A stretch of DNA of 64,000 nt, taken from positions 1 to 64,000 of the forward strand of contig NZ_BBYF01000006.1 in the NCBI RefSeq assembly GCF_001894745.1. Reading direction: 5' to 3'. Positions 9,750 to 17,775 of the stretch are shown one piece after another. How positions within the stretch are numbered: position 1 is the first letter of the stretch; each line of letters begins with the position of its first letter. A program made the translations under genes and the position numbers. The notes beneath the pieces are model-generated. The model was not told where the DNA came from. It saw only the letters and a program-made list of their open reading frames with translations, and made no database searches. The DNA is from Paenibacillus sp. NAIST15-1. GTDB taxonomy: Bacteria > Bacillota > Bacilli > Paenibacillales > Paenibacillaceae.

Positions 9750-10130
9750 ATGATCAATCAAATCGGACAAGTTATGCTGTATGTCAATGATCAAGACCAA
9801 GCGGTTCAATTTTGGACAGAAAAAGCCGGATTCATTGTCGTGTCGGAAGATAACAACGGACAGGGAATGAAGTGGATTGAAATTGCTCCTGCACAAGGCG
9901 CACAGACATCCTTCGTGCTCCACAATAAGCAGCTTATTGCCGAAATGCAGCCAGAACTCAACCTAGGGACACCTTCGATCATGCTATTCTCCGACAATCT
10001 CGATGCACTGTATGAAGATTTCAAGAACAAAGGCATTACAGTTGGTGATGTAGTGACAATGCCTGGTGCCAGGGTATTCAACTTTGCTGACGATGAGAAT
10101 AACTACTTTGCCGTTATGGAACGAAAGTAA
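9750..10130 (+). CDS. VOC superfamily (glyoxalase/bleomycin resistance-like) protein
   Basis: The 126-residue product has the paired beta-alpha-beta-beta-beta layout of the vicinal oxygen chelate fold. It begins with IGQVMLYVNDQDQAVQFWTEKAG and ends with the typical VFNFADDENNYFAVME. These proteins are metal-dependent dioxygenases, glyoxalases or drug-binding proteins; this short single-repeat form works as a dimer. A GGAG site precedes the ATG. It is a monocistronic unit closed by a terminator at 10151. Confidence 0.88.
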   Translation: MINQIGQVMLYVNDQDQAVQFWTEKAGFIVVSEDNNGQGMKWIEIAPAQGAQTSFVLHNKQLIAEMQPELNLGTPSIMLFSDNLDALYEDFKNKGITVGDVVTMPGARVFNFADDENNYFAVMERK

Positions 10131-10150
10131 GCGATATGTCGCAGAATACA

Positions 10151-10179
10151 GCGCCATCACATCTTGTGCTGGCGTTTTT
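10151..10179 (+). terminator. Terminator of the VOC gene
   Basis: The stem CGCCA/TGGCG with an inner CAC/GTG pair (10152-10174) is followed directly by TTTTT, 21 bp after the stop codon. Confidence 0.75.
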
Positions 10180-10286
10180 GCTTGTACGGCAGCATTCTAG
10201 ATAGCACACCATTGCATGATTGAACCATGGGAAATTAGTGTAAGATAATATAAGGTGATTCATCCATGAAAGGGAGGTTCTCATTC

Positions 10287-11507
10287 ATGAGCCGCCAAGA
10301 GCTGCAAGAAAGACTGAAAATGAGGGACGTTGAAATCCGCCACGGCGAGCAATTCAACGCTCTGCTGCGCTATGTATTCCAAGTGACCAATCATGATCTG
10401 CAGGCGCTTGGATGGGAGAATCGCGAAATCGCGCAAGCGAAGCTGCCCATACTGAAGCAGGCCGATGTACTAGGATGGTTCGATGGCGACAAGCTGATAT
10501 CCCAACTCGCCGTGTATCCATTCCAAGTGAATATATTCGGTCAAATCTACGAAATGGGTGGACTAACAGGCGTCGGAACCTACCCAGAATACGCCAATCT
10601 TGGCTTAATGAATAAACTAATGCGTCAAGCTCTGACGAACATGCGCAAGCGCAAGCAATCCGTGTCCTACTTATATCCCTACTCCATCCCGTATTACCGT
10701 CGCAAAGGCTGGGAAATCATCTCTGATAAAATCTCATTCGATGTGAAGGATACACAGCTGCCGAAGCTCAAGACGGTTCCTGGCAATGTCGAACGCGTCA
10801 CCATTGAGCATCCGGATGTACGGCAAGTCTATCATCGCTTCGCCCTGCTGACACATGGCGCTATGCTGCGCAACGATCTGGCGTGGGAAGAATACCTGCG
10901 ATGGGATCTCGATGACATGACGGTCGCAGTCTATTATGACAGCAACCATGAACCGACAGGATACTTGCTCTATTGGATCGCTGAGGAAGTGTTCTATATG
11001 AAAGAAATGGTGTATGTCAATCAAGAGGCACGCAACGGGTTATGGAACTTTATTAGCGCACATTTCTCCATGGTGACCCGTGTGAAGGGACATATTTACA
11101 CGGATGAGCCGCTTGCATTCCTGCTCGAGGACAGCGATATTAAAGAAATTATTGCGCCATACTATATGGCACGAATCGTGGATATTGGATTGTTCCTGGA
11201 GCAATATCCGTTCCAGCCGCAAGAATCTCCATGCAGCTTCACCTTCGTACTCCACGACCCGATGCTGGAATGGAATCAGGGCGTATTTACATTAACGGTA
11301 GATGAGCAGGGCAACGGGCATCTTACCAAAGGCGGGAATCAGCGGGATGCTGAATTCGATATTCAAACCTTGACCACGATGCTTATGGGATACAAGCGCC
11401 CATCCTACTTGGCGAAAATCGGTCGATTCCAAGCCAACGAGGCCACCATCGACCTGCTGGAGAAGCTCATTATTCGGCAGATCCCTTACTTCTCTGACTA
11501 TTTCTAA
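10287..11507 (+). CDS. Eis-like GNAT acetyltransferase with C-terminal SCP2-type domain
   Basis: The product has about 406 residues. The N-terminal GNAT domain contains MGGLTGVGTYPEYANLGLMNKLM (acetyl-CoA loop region), followed by a second degenerate acetyltransferase half and a C-terminal sterol-carrier-like segment. This is the architecture of Eis/EnhancedIS proteins, which acetylate amines such as aminoglycosides and lysine side chains. The start at 10287 is chosen for AAAGGGAGG nine bases upstream. An earlier ATG at 10266 with AAGGTGAT is also possible and adds seven residues. Monocistronic, ending at a strong terminator. Confidence 0.85.
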   Translation: MSRQELQERLKMRDVEIRHGEQFNALLRYVFQVTNHDLQALGWENREIAQAKLPILKQADVLGWFDGDKLISQLAVYPFQVNIFGQIYEMGGLTGVGTYPEYANLGLMNKLMRQALTNMRKRKQSVSYLYPYSIPYYRRKGWEIISDKISFDVKDTQLPKLKTVPGNVERVTIEHPDVRQVYHRFALLTHGAMLRNDLAWEEYLRWDLDDMTVAVYYDSNHEPTGYLLYWIAEEVFYMKEMVYVNQEARNGLWNFISAHFSMVTRVKGHIYTDEPLAFLLEDSDIKEIIAPYYMARIVDIGLFLEQYPFQPQESPCSFTFVLHDPMLEWNQGVFTLTVDEQGNGHLTKGGNQRDAEFDIQTLTTMLMGYKRPSYLAKIGRFQANEATIDLLEKLIIRQIPYFSDYF

Positions 11508-11517
11508 ATATACGAAG

Positions 11518-11563
11518 AAGAGAGCACATCCGGCTCCCCTACGGGTTCGGTGTGCTCTCTTTC
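11518..11563 (+). terminator. Terminator of the Eis-like gene
   Basis: An 11-bp stem (about AGAGAGCACA with TGTGCTCTCT, 11519-11560) with an internal CCG/CGG loop stem is followed by TTTC, 10 bp past the stop. Confidence 0.8.
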
Positions 11564-11669
11564 ACGTGATGGACTTTTTTAATGAATCGCCATTATTAAT
11601 TTTTGTATGTTCTATTTGTTTAAAAGCTTAGCATTGTTCTATAAATTTGTTTACAGAGTAGCCATCCCA

Positions 11670-12602
11670 TCAACCTGGCAAATGCGCCTGCAGCATTCTC
11701 TTCACTTCGTAAATATCCGTTAAGGCTTGCGATTCCTGATCCGAATATTTCTCACAAATCATTTTTACAAATACAAACCCGAATTCATGCAGCAATATGG
11801 CCAGAAACACCTTATCGATGAACGCCTCGCGGCCGCATCCTATCTCTCTCATGAACAATTGAATCAGTTCTGCATCAAAATCAAACAAGGAGAACAGGAT
11901 TGGCGGGTACTCGTACTCGGCAGGAGCGATCGTACTGTCTGCAAAGTCGATAATGAATAATTGCCCTCCATCATCCACCATCACATTTTCTGCTGTAATA
12001 TCTCCATGTACGTGTACAGGCTGGGATATCGAGCTCTGAGTCACGATTTCAGCAATCTGCGCCCGGATGGACTCTGAAAAGAAGTTCCATCTCGTATTGC
12101 GTACAACCCTCTGCTGTATTGCACTTGCATCAACATGCTCCGAAGGCAACGTATTCAGCTTGTCCAAATTAGCAAACAGCTGCTTCACGAACGCTTCCTT
12201 CTGGTTTAATGTCCAGCCTGAGAGCACCTTCCCCGCTTCCTGACCTTGAATAAAGTCCATAATGATGTATCGGAACAAATACTTATCTTGAATATAGGAC
12301 GCTGCGATCACATTCGGTGCGTGGATGCCTTGCTGGATAGCACGTTCCATAGCAGTTATTTCTGCTTGATAATCCACATCTGTATTCGCTCCGGATTCCT
12401 TGGGTGCAAATATTTTAATCACATAGCTGCCGGCACGAAATACCGCATTTGTACCTGGCGTCAACTGGAATATGTGCTCTGCCCCGCTCAGGTTTTCTTT
12501 TCGGTAAATGACTTCGATGAGCTGACGAAAATCCTCAATCGATTGATACACCGCTCCCCATGAATCCCAGTTGTGAATCTCTTTTGCAAAAGCGTGACTC
12601 AT
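11670..12602 (-). CDS. Aminoglycoside phosphotransferase (APH)-family kinase
   Basis: The 310-residue product has the APH/choline-kinase fold. The catalytic loop VHVHGDITAENVMVD (about residues 197-211) corresponds to HGDxxxxN, and the metal-binding LFIIDFADS corresponds to the DFG-like IDxxD/DF motif. An N-terminal lobe Lys lies in YVIKIFAPKE. The ATG at 12602 was chosen because GGGGGAG precedes it; the ORF extends 19 codons further without a site. It follows the YdeI-like gene by 28 bp and may be co-transcribed. Substrates of such family members range from antibiotics to small metabolites, so resistance is not implied. Confidence 0.82.
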   Translation of the reverse strand: MSHAFAKEIHNWDSWGAVYQSIEDFRQLIEVIYRKENLSGAEHIFQLTPGTNAVFRAGSYVIKIFAPKESGANTDVDYQAEITAMERAIQQGIHAPNVIAASYIQDKYLFRYIIMDFIQGQEAGKVLSGWTLNQKEAFVKQLFANLDKLNTLPSEHVDASAIQQRVVRNTRWNFFSESIRAQIAEIVTQSSISQPVHVHGDITAENVMVDDGGQLFIIDFADSTIAPAEYEYPPILFSLFDFDAELIQLFMREIGCGREAFIDKVFLAILLHEFGFVFVKMICEKYSDQESQALTDIYEVKRMLQAHLPG

Positions 12603-12630
12603 TGTCTCTCCCCCACAAACACATGATGCA

Positions 12631-13311
12631 CTACTTATCCCGTCTGCGATACAAATCAAAAGATTTATATCCTTCGGCCAAGATCGCCTTCATTTCTTCA
12701 AGCCTTTTGTCCTGTGTTTCCTTCCGCTTAGCACTGTACACGTAACGCGCCCAGTCCTTTTGATATCCCGGTGTCAGGCTGTTGTAAAACTCCAGTTCCG
12801 CACTGCCTGCTAAATATGCCTGAATATCTGCAACATGCTCAACATAATCATCAACGCATTGGCTCTTTTTAGGAGATGCTGATTTGGCTGCTTTTTTGGC
12901 TTCGGACTTCAAGCCGATTACGGTAAAGACGTCATCCAAGCTGACCATCCGTGCGAATTTAAGTTCGCTGCTTCCTACATAGCCGTCCTCATTAACGAAT
13001 CCGATGCTGAAGAAGCTGTCACGTTCAATATATTGCTCGTATTTAGGATTATTTTTCTTCGGATAAGCGGTAAATAGATATCCCTTGCTGTTCAGCAACT
13101 GCTTATCGATAACCATTTGTACCAGCTCTGTAAATTGTTCTAAGGAGTAGATAAAGGCAAAAATAAGATCATAGCTGTCCCGCTTGATCGCAGTGTCATA
13201 ATCCAACCCATCGAATTCCGTAATATCGTCAGGTTTGCTCAAGATTAATTTCATCGGATATTTGTTCAAATTCAATTTATCAATGATGCTCTTCTTGGAG
13301 TTCTGGTTCAT
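12631..13311 (-). CDS. YdeI/OmpD-associated (OmdA) family protein
   Basis: The 226-residue product has two parts. The N-terminal ~120 residues (MKLILSKPDDITEFDGLDYD..., DSYDLIFAFIYSLEQF) resemble a DUF3052-like domain. The C-terminal part carries the OmdA signature DWARYVYSAKRKETQDKRLEEMKAILAEG (about residues 188-216), found in proteins linked to bacteriocin/peptide stress protection. No membrane segments are visible. It is upstream of the APH-like gene on the same strand. The biochemical role is unknown. Confidence 0.75.
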   Translation of the reverse strand: MNQNSKKSIIDKLNLNKYPMKLILSKPDDITEFDGLDYDTAIKRDSYDLIFAFIYSLEQFTELVQMVIDKQLLNSKGYLFTAYPKKNNPKYEQYIERDSFFSIGFVNEDGYVGSSELKFARMVSLDDVFTVIGLKSEAKKAAKSASPKKSQCVDDYVEHVADIQAYLAGSAELEFYNSLTPGYQKDWARYVYSAKRKETQDKRLEEMKAILAEGYKSFDLYRRRDK

Positions 13312-13422
13312 ATCGTGTCATTTCCTTCCCTTATCATGCTGTCCATAATTATACGCAATCACATCCATGATGCAAACGTTATGCCATCCGTATCTCAAGC
13401 CACACACTACGCATACTACAAG

Positions 13423-14931
13423 CTACAAGCTTTCCTTGTAACCAATGGCTATGAAGTTGGACAAATGAAAAGACACATTGATAGCAAACTCCAAGTCGAT
13501 CGACTGCGGATAGAACTTCATGATATAGGTCACCACGTAAGGCGTTTCGATATAAAATAGCTTCGCTTGCAGGGTACATTCGTTCACCCAGGATGCATAC
13601 ACAACGACTTCCTGCAGGGACATGGATAGATCTTTGTAAAGTACAGCCTTCGTACGCATCGGCTGCGCTGCGTTTATAGGCAAAGCAATATCCCGCTCAT
13701 CTCCATATAGCAAATGAAGCTGCACCGTCTCATCCTGAGCATCGAGGCGGATTTGCTTCAATCCACTATCATTCGGTTGCATGACGTACACATGCTGATG
13801 CAGTTCCGGCAGTTCCAGTACTTGTTGGGCATGCTTTCCCCCTACTGTATGCCGCGCTTCTCTGTGCAACGGAACCGTCCAAGACCAAGACTCAACGGAA
13901 GGCCACTGACTGGAATATTCAATACTTAATGGATGACCCTCTTGCTCCACGCCTTCATGCGGATGCTCCCGAGAATCACCACTGCTGTCAACTTCGTCAA
14001 GGAGATCATAAATGAGATTCAGAAGTGTTTGCAGCATATCCATGGTCGGATAGCTAGCCGTCGCAGCAATGACAATCCCATCCTTCGGAGAGACGAAGCA
14101 TAACTGACCGAATGCCCCGTCTGCTCGGAAGCAGCCGTCTCGACAGCGATGGAACTGATAGCCATAGCCCTGAGCCCAATCGATTCGATTGGTTCCTTTG
14201 CGATTATCACTTTGCTCACTTGTCGCCAACTGGATATATTGTTCTGACACGATGCGCTTTCCCTTGGACATGCCCTTGTTCAGCAGCATCTGACCGAATG
14301 CCGCTACGTCACTCGTCGTTAGACTTAGCCCCATCCCTCCAGCAGTAACTCCCATCGGACAGGTTTCCCATACAGGTCTATCGATGCCTAACGGCTCGAA
14401 TAATCGAGGCATGAGAAAGTCGACAAGATTCTGTCCCGTTACTCGCTCCAATATGGCAGACAGCATATAGGTCGAGTGTGTACTATATTGAAATTGGGTA
14501 CCCGGCTCATCATCCACCTCTTGCGCTAGAAATGCCTTGACCCAGTCCTGTTCCTTAGCGACAACAGGGTAAATATCACCCTTATGACCTGCTGTCATAG
14601 ATAGCAGATGGTGGATCGTCATCGCGGATAGTTTGTCGGACACTCGTTCTGGAAGCCGTTCGGGAAAGAATGAAATGACCGATTCATCCAGACGGATAAG
14701 CCCCATGTCCCATGCAATGCCAACCGCAATGGAGGTCACACTCTTGCTTAAGGAATACAACAGTTGCGGGCAATCCCTGCGATACGGCTCGCGCCAAAAC
14801 TCTGCAACCGTAGACCCATGGTGACACACGATTAAACTATGAACCGGTAGTTCACATTGCTCGATTTGATTGAAAAATTGCTGGATACACGCGGATTTTC
14901 CCCGGTATCCAGCAGTTCGGTCGTTTCTCAT
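13423..14931 (-). CDS. Serine beta-lactamase/esterase-family (class C-like) protein
   Basis: The ~502-residue product has the beta-lactamase/DD-peptidase fold. Its SxxK motif is YSLSKSVTSI (about residue 62), its YxN-like motif is QYSTHS (Thr in place of Asn), and the later FRADGAFGQ region is in the position of the KTG/HxG box. No signal peptide is visible, so it is probably a cytoplasmic esterase or peptidase-like enzyme. About 150 extra C-terminal residues form a beta-rich extension. The start at 14931 is favoured because its ATG lies two bases after the regulator's TGA, implying translational coupling. GTG at 14961 is an alternative. Co-transcribed with the ArsR regulator. Confidence 0.82.
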   Translation of the reverse strand: MRNDRTAGYRGKSACIQQFFNQIEQCELPVHSLIVCHHGSTVAEFWREPYRRDCPQLLYSLSKSVTSIAVGIAWDMGLIRLDESVISFFPERLPERVSDKLSAMTIHHLLSMTAGHKGDIYPVVAKEQDWVKAFLAQEVDDEPGTQFQYSTHSTYMLSAILERVTGQNLVDFLMPRLFEPLGIDRPVWETCPMGVTAGGMGLSLTTSDVAAFGQMLLNKGMSKGKRIVSEQYIQLATSEQSDNRKGTNRIDWAQGYGYQFHRCRDGCFRADGAFGQLCFVSPKDGIVIAATASYPTMDMLQTLLNLIYDLLDEVDSSGDSREHPHEGVEQEGHPLSIEYSSQWPSVESWSWTVPLHREARHTVGGKHAQQVLELPELHQHVYVMQPNDSGLKQIRLDAQDETVQLHLLYGDERDIALPINAAQPMRTKAVLYKDLSMSLQEVVVYASWVNECTLQAKLFYIETPYVVTYIMKFYPQSIDLEFAINVSFHLSNFIAIGYKESL

Positions 14932-14933
14932 AC

Positions 14934-15545
14934 TCAAGCCAGATTCACCCACTTTACCCACAATTCCTGCGGGTTCAGCTCGTAGATCTCCTTTTCTCGG
15001 AATAAAAATTGATGCATAATGAACTCCCGGCGAATCGTTGCGAAATCCTCATGGTAGGCCTTAATGAATTCGTTAATTTCCTTCTCGCTATACCTGCGTC
15101 CGGCCTCCAGATTAGTCACCATATGCTCCAGGATGATAAGCTTCTTCTTCAACTGTGACGGAATATTTTTGAGCTTGCCCTCTTTCGAGAAGAAATTGCG
15201 AATCACAGAATCCCTCAAACGCTGCTGTTCCTCATTCAACATCCCTATACCTCCATCAGCTCCGCGGTAAATGAGATTGATAGCCGCAGCAGCATTATTT
15301 TTTAGAAAATAATCATTTAATGAAAAATAAATCGTGTTCTTCTCTCTTCGTTCGTTGATAAGGCTCGCTTCGCGAAGCTTGGCCGCATGATGAGTAATCG
15401 TGGCAGGAGTAACCGATAGCTTCTCCGCTAACACCTGACCATTCCGCTCACCTTCCGCAAGCAAGATGAGCATCTTGACACGTGTTGGCTCTGCCAACGC
15501 CTTATGATAGGCAACCACCTTGTCTAACTGCATACAGGTATTCAC
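14934..15545 (-). CDS. ArsR-type winged-helix regulator with DUF2087 domain
   Basis: The 203-residue product has an N-terminal ArsR helix-turn-helix (ALAEPTRVKMLILLAEGERNGQVLAEKLSVTPATITHHAAKL, about residues 16-57). A DUF2087 C-terminal domain follows, with the family motif AGRRYSEKEINEFIKAYHEDFATIRREFI. No Cys metal site is apparent in the recognition helix. Translation starts at GTG 15545 after GAGGAGG, or at the ATG four codons later. It lies upstream of the beta-lactamase-family gene and divergent from a double GNAT gene. A 42-bp palindrome just downstream of its promoter suggests autorepression. Confidence 0.87.
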   Translation of the reverse strand: MNTCMQLDKVVAYHKALAEPTRVKMLILLAEGERNGQVLAEKLSVTPATITHHAAKLREASLINERREKNTIYFSLNDYFLKNNAAAAINLIYRGADGGIGMLNEEQQRLRDSVIRNFFSKEGKLKNIPSQLKKKLIILEHMVTNLEAGRRYSEKEINEFIKAYHEDFATIRREFIMHQFLFREKEIYELNPQELWVKWVNLA

Positions 15546-15600
15546 TCCTCCTCAGCTTATTTAAGTAATGATGCGGTAATCGCAGAACATGCACGAATTA

Positions 15601-15642
15601 AACATCCATCAAATTAGATGATCATTAAATTAGATGGATGTT
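15601..15642. promoter_or_regulatory. Palindromic operator, probably for the ArsR/DUF2087 regulator
   Basis: AACATCCATC (15601-15610) and GATGGATGTT (15633-15642) form perfect 10-bp arms around a near-symmetric centre containing ATGATCAT. The half AAATTAGATG is also repeated directly. The site starts 8 bp downstream of the minus-strand -10 box, a classical repressor position. Confidence 0.75.
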
Positions 15643-15649
15643 AAAATAG

Positions 15650-15679
15650 ATAATACACAATCGAGGAATATATTGTCAA
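15650..15679 (-). promoter_or_regulatory. Promoter of the ArsR-type regulator gene
   Basis: On the minus strand, TTGACA (15674-15679) and TATTAT (15650-15655) are separated by 18 bp. The -35 region overlaps that of the divergent GNAT promoter. Confidence 0.65.
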
Positions 15680-15701
15680 CCCAATTTTTGTATACTATAG
15701 T
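15673..15701 (+). promoter_or_regulatory. Promoter of the double GNAT gene
   Basis: TTGTCA (15673-15678) and TATAGT (15696-15701) are spaced by exactly 17 bp, 60 bp before the start codon. Confidence 0.65.
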
Positions 15702-15760
15702 GGAAAAGGAGCAGAATGATCTGCCAGCACGAAATTACTACTTACAGAGAGAGGTAACGA

Positions 15761-16681
15761 ATGGAGCATACTACGACTGAATTGCAGATTCGTCATTTTC
15801 AACAAGAGGACATGCCATTATTAGGGGAGTTATATCAATCCGTTACGTCGCGTCCGAACGCGATATTTTGGTGGGTTGGTGAAGAAGCGAATTGGAGCAA
15901 CGTGTATTGTGCCTTTGAGCATGGCAAGATGGTTGCCAAGGGGCAAGTCAGCATCATTAATATTGTACCGCCCGGTCGCGCTCAAGAGAACAAGCATGCC
16001 ATTTACGTTAATATCAAAGCGATCCCAGAACGTGAGCATGACTATGTATTACTTGCCCGCATTTATGAGCTGCTGTACGCAAGAGCCGTTGAATTGAAGG
16101 CAACACTTCCTGCCGAATACGGAACGAGACTCTGTGTTGGTAATGATTCAACTGAAGAGGTGAACAGTCAATTCTTCCTGCAGCGTGGTTTCCGTCATCT
16201 GATTAGTCTATATCGTATGAAAAGAATGATAGAAGCACCTATCCCAGAATTGCAATTGCCTGAAGGTTATCAATTTTCTCATTGGAATTTGGATACGGAT
16301 GAAGAAGCTCATGCCTATCTGGATATCGACACAGAAATTTGGCCAGATAATCCGCTTGGATTGGAAAGACTGAATGAATACAGGCAGTATCCGCTCTGGA
16401 ATTCAATGGTTGTCCGCCAAGGGGATACCGTCGTCGCCGGTCTATTGACGTGGAAAGAAGATGATTATGCCCAAATCGAAAATGTATTCGTTCGCGAGCA
16501 ATGGCGTGGACAGGGCCTTGCGAAGTTCCTGCTTGCTCAAGCACTCCAATATGCGAAGTCTCATGACATACCACGTGCGAGCCTTGAGGTATTAACCGAT
16601 AATCGAACAGCATTGCAATTGTATGAGTCGCTCGGATTTGAGCAGAAAGCAGAAGAAATTCGATATTGCATAGAGTTGTGA
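15761..16681 (+). CDS. Tandem-domain GNAT acetyltransferase
   Basis: The 306-residue product contains two GNAT folds. The first (residues ~8-165) is degenerate. The second (~170-306) has a canonical acetyl-CoA motif VREQWRGQGLAKFLLAQAL (about 246-264) and motif B LQLYESLGFEQKAEE. Such duplicated GNATs include mycothiol-synthase-like and antibiotic-modifying enzymes; no substrate is evident. GAGAGGTAACG provides the ribosome binding site. It is divergent from the ArsR/DUF2087 gene, with which it shares a regulatory region, so it may be a target of that regulator. Confidence 0.87.
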   Translation: MEHTTTELQIRHFQQEDMPLLGELYQSVTSRPNAIFWWVGEEANWSNVYCAFEHGKMVAKGQVSIINIVPPGRAQENKHAIYVNIKAIPEREHDYVLLARIYELLYARAVELKATLPAEYGTRLCVGNDSTEEVNSQFFLQRGFRHLISLYRMKRMIEAPIPELQLPEGYQFSHWNLDTDEEAHAYLDIDTEIWPDNPLGLERLNEYRQYPLWNSMVVRQGDTVVAGLLTWKEDDYAQIENVFVREQWRGQGLAKFLLAQALQYAKSHDIPRASLEVLTDNRTALQLYESLGFEQKAEEIRYCIEL

Positions 16682-16723
16682 TATAGGAGTCGCATTCTGT
16701 GCCATTTTTATAATTTATGTATA

Positions 16724-16768
16724 AAATCCCCGTAGAGTGGCTCGTTCATACCCATTCTACGGGGATTT
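16724..16768. terminator. Bidirectional terminator between convergent genes
   Basis: A 13-bp perfect stem (AAATCCCCGTAGA at 16724-16736 with 16756-16768) and 19-nt loop lies between the GNAT gene and the converging hydrolase. The A/T-flanked stem can terminate either way. Confidence 0.8.
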
Positions 16769-16779
16769 GAGAGAATTGC

Positions 16780-17559
16780 TCAACTTTTACTCTCCTCTAG
16801 CATATTCATGATCTCCTCTACTACGATCTCAGGTTCATCATGATGAATGTAATGTCCGCTCTGATTGGCTATTCGAATCTTGCTTGACGTCGACAATCGC
16901 TGAAACTCGGATTGTAGCTTTTGTTCTACTTCTAATATTTCCATGTGAGGCCATCCTTCATGGTACTCATCGGGCAACCCTCTTATGATAATAGAGAGAG
17001 GAATGTCATGCAGCTTCGCATGTTCGGCAATTTGCTCATAGCTTCGCATTTTGTCGATTCGCTCACTATTCTCCATGGGGTTCATCAGATATTCCCTATT
17101 TTCCGCAATCCGTTCTTTCGGAAGCACCTTTTCGTATGCCAACTCTTTGTATTCAGGCGCCGCATCTACCAGCACGATTCCACATATGTCTTGCGGATAA
17201 AGGCCTGCATATAATCTAGCGACTAAGCCGCCGAAGGAATGCCCCACCAATACATAAGGAGGTTCTACGTTAAGCACTTGCAGCAATTCGGAAAGTTCTT
17301 CGACTAAACAACGACATGTTCGTGTTCCTGATACGGATTGGCTCATGCCAATACCTGCCCTGTCATAAGAAAACGTTGACGCTACCTCTGATATTCTGTT
17401 CTGTACCACCTCCCATGTCTCACAGCTATCACCTAATCCGGCGATAAAAATGACGCTCGGCGTGCTGTTTCGCAAATATTTACTATATAACTTTACATTG
17501 TCGCATACATGATAGGCTTCCATATATCTATCGCGCTCTTCACTCCTACCTTCCATCAT
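16780..17559 (-). CDS. Alpha/beta hydrolase
   Basis: The ~259-residue product has the alpha/beta-hydrolase fold. The oxyanion region is VIFIAGLGDSCETW, the nucleophile elbow GHSFGG lies about residue 105, the acid is probably Asp in a LVDAAPEY or RGLPDEYHEG segment, and the catalytic His is in QSGHYIHHDEP near the end. The start at 17559 was chosen because a GGGG site precedes the ATG cluster; an ATG 51 bp further upstream lacks one. It is likely an esterase or lactonase-type enzyme of unknown substrate, transcribed alone. Confidence 0.85.
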   Translation of the reverse strand: MMEGRSEERDRYMEAYHVCDNVKLYSKYLRNSTPSVIFIAGLGDSCETWEVVQNRISEVASTFSYDRAGIGMSQSVSGTRTCRCLVEELSELLQVLNVEPPYVLVGHSFGGLVARLYAGLYPQDICGIVLVDAAPEYKELAYEKVLPKERIAENREYLMNPMENSERIDKMRSYEQIAEHAKLHDIPLSIIIRGLPDEYHEGWPHMEILEVEQKLQSEFQRLSTSSKIRIANQSGHYIHHDEPEIVVEEIMNMLEESKS

Positions 17560-17700
17560 GTCCATCCCCTTCTTTCGATGAATTCGCATTTTCAAAATTA
17601 TAGACTTCATAAAAATATTACAGAATCAAACGATCTGATTATTAATGGAGTGCCTGTAATGAATGTAGCAATAGGTGATGATGATGTCAGCCAAAAACAG

Positions 17701-17743
17701 GATTAGGCTGGAACAATTATCTCACTAATTGCCCAGCCTAATC
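17701..17743 (-). terminator. Terminator of the GH112 phosphorylase gene
   Basis: GATTAGGCTGG (17701-17711) pairs perfectly with 17733-17743. On the minus strand the stem is followed by CTGTTTTTGG. It lies 33 bp after the GH112 stop. Confidence 0.8.
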
Positions 17744-17775
17744 TAATTGTTATTCAATTGTAATACGACGTAACC

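Noticed and set aside
11670..12602. APH-like kinase as a clinical-type aminoglycoside resistance gene
   Set aside because: Only fold-level motifs are visible; many chromosomal members phosphorylate other substrates.
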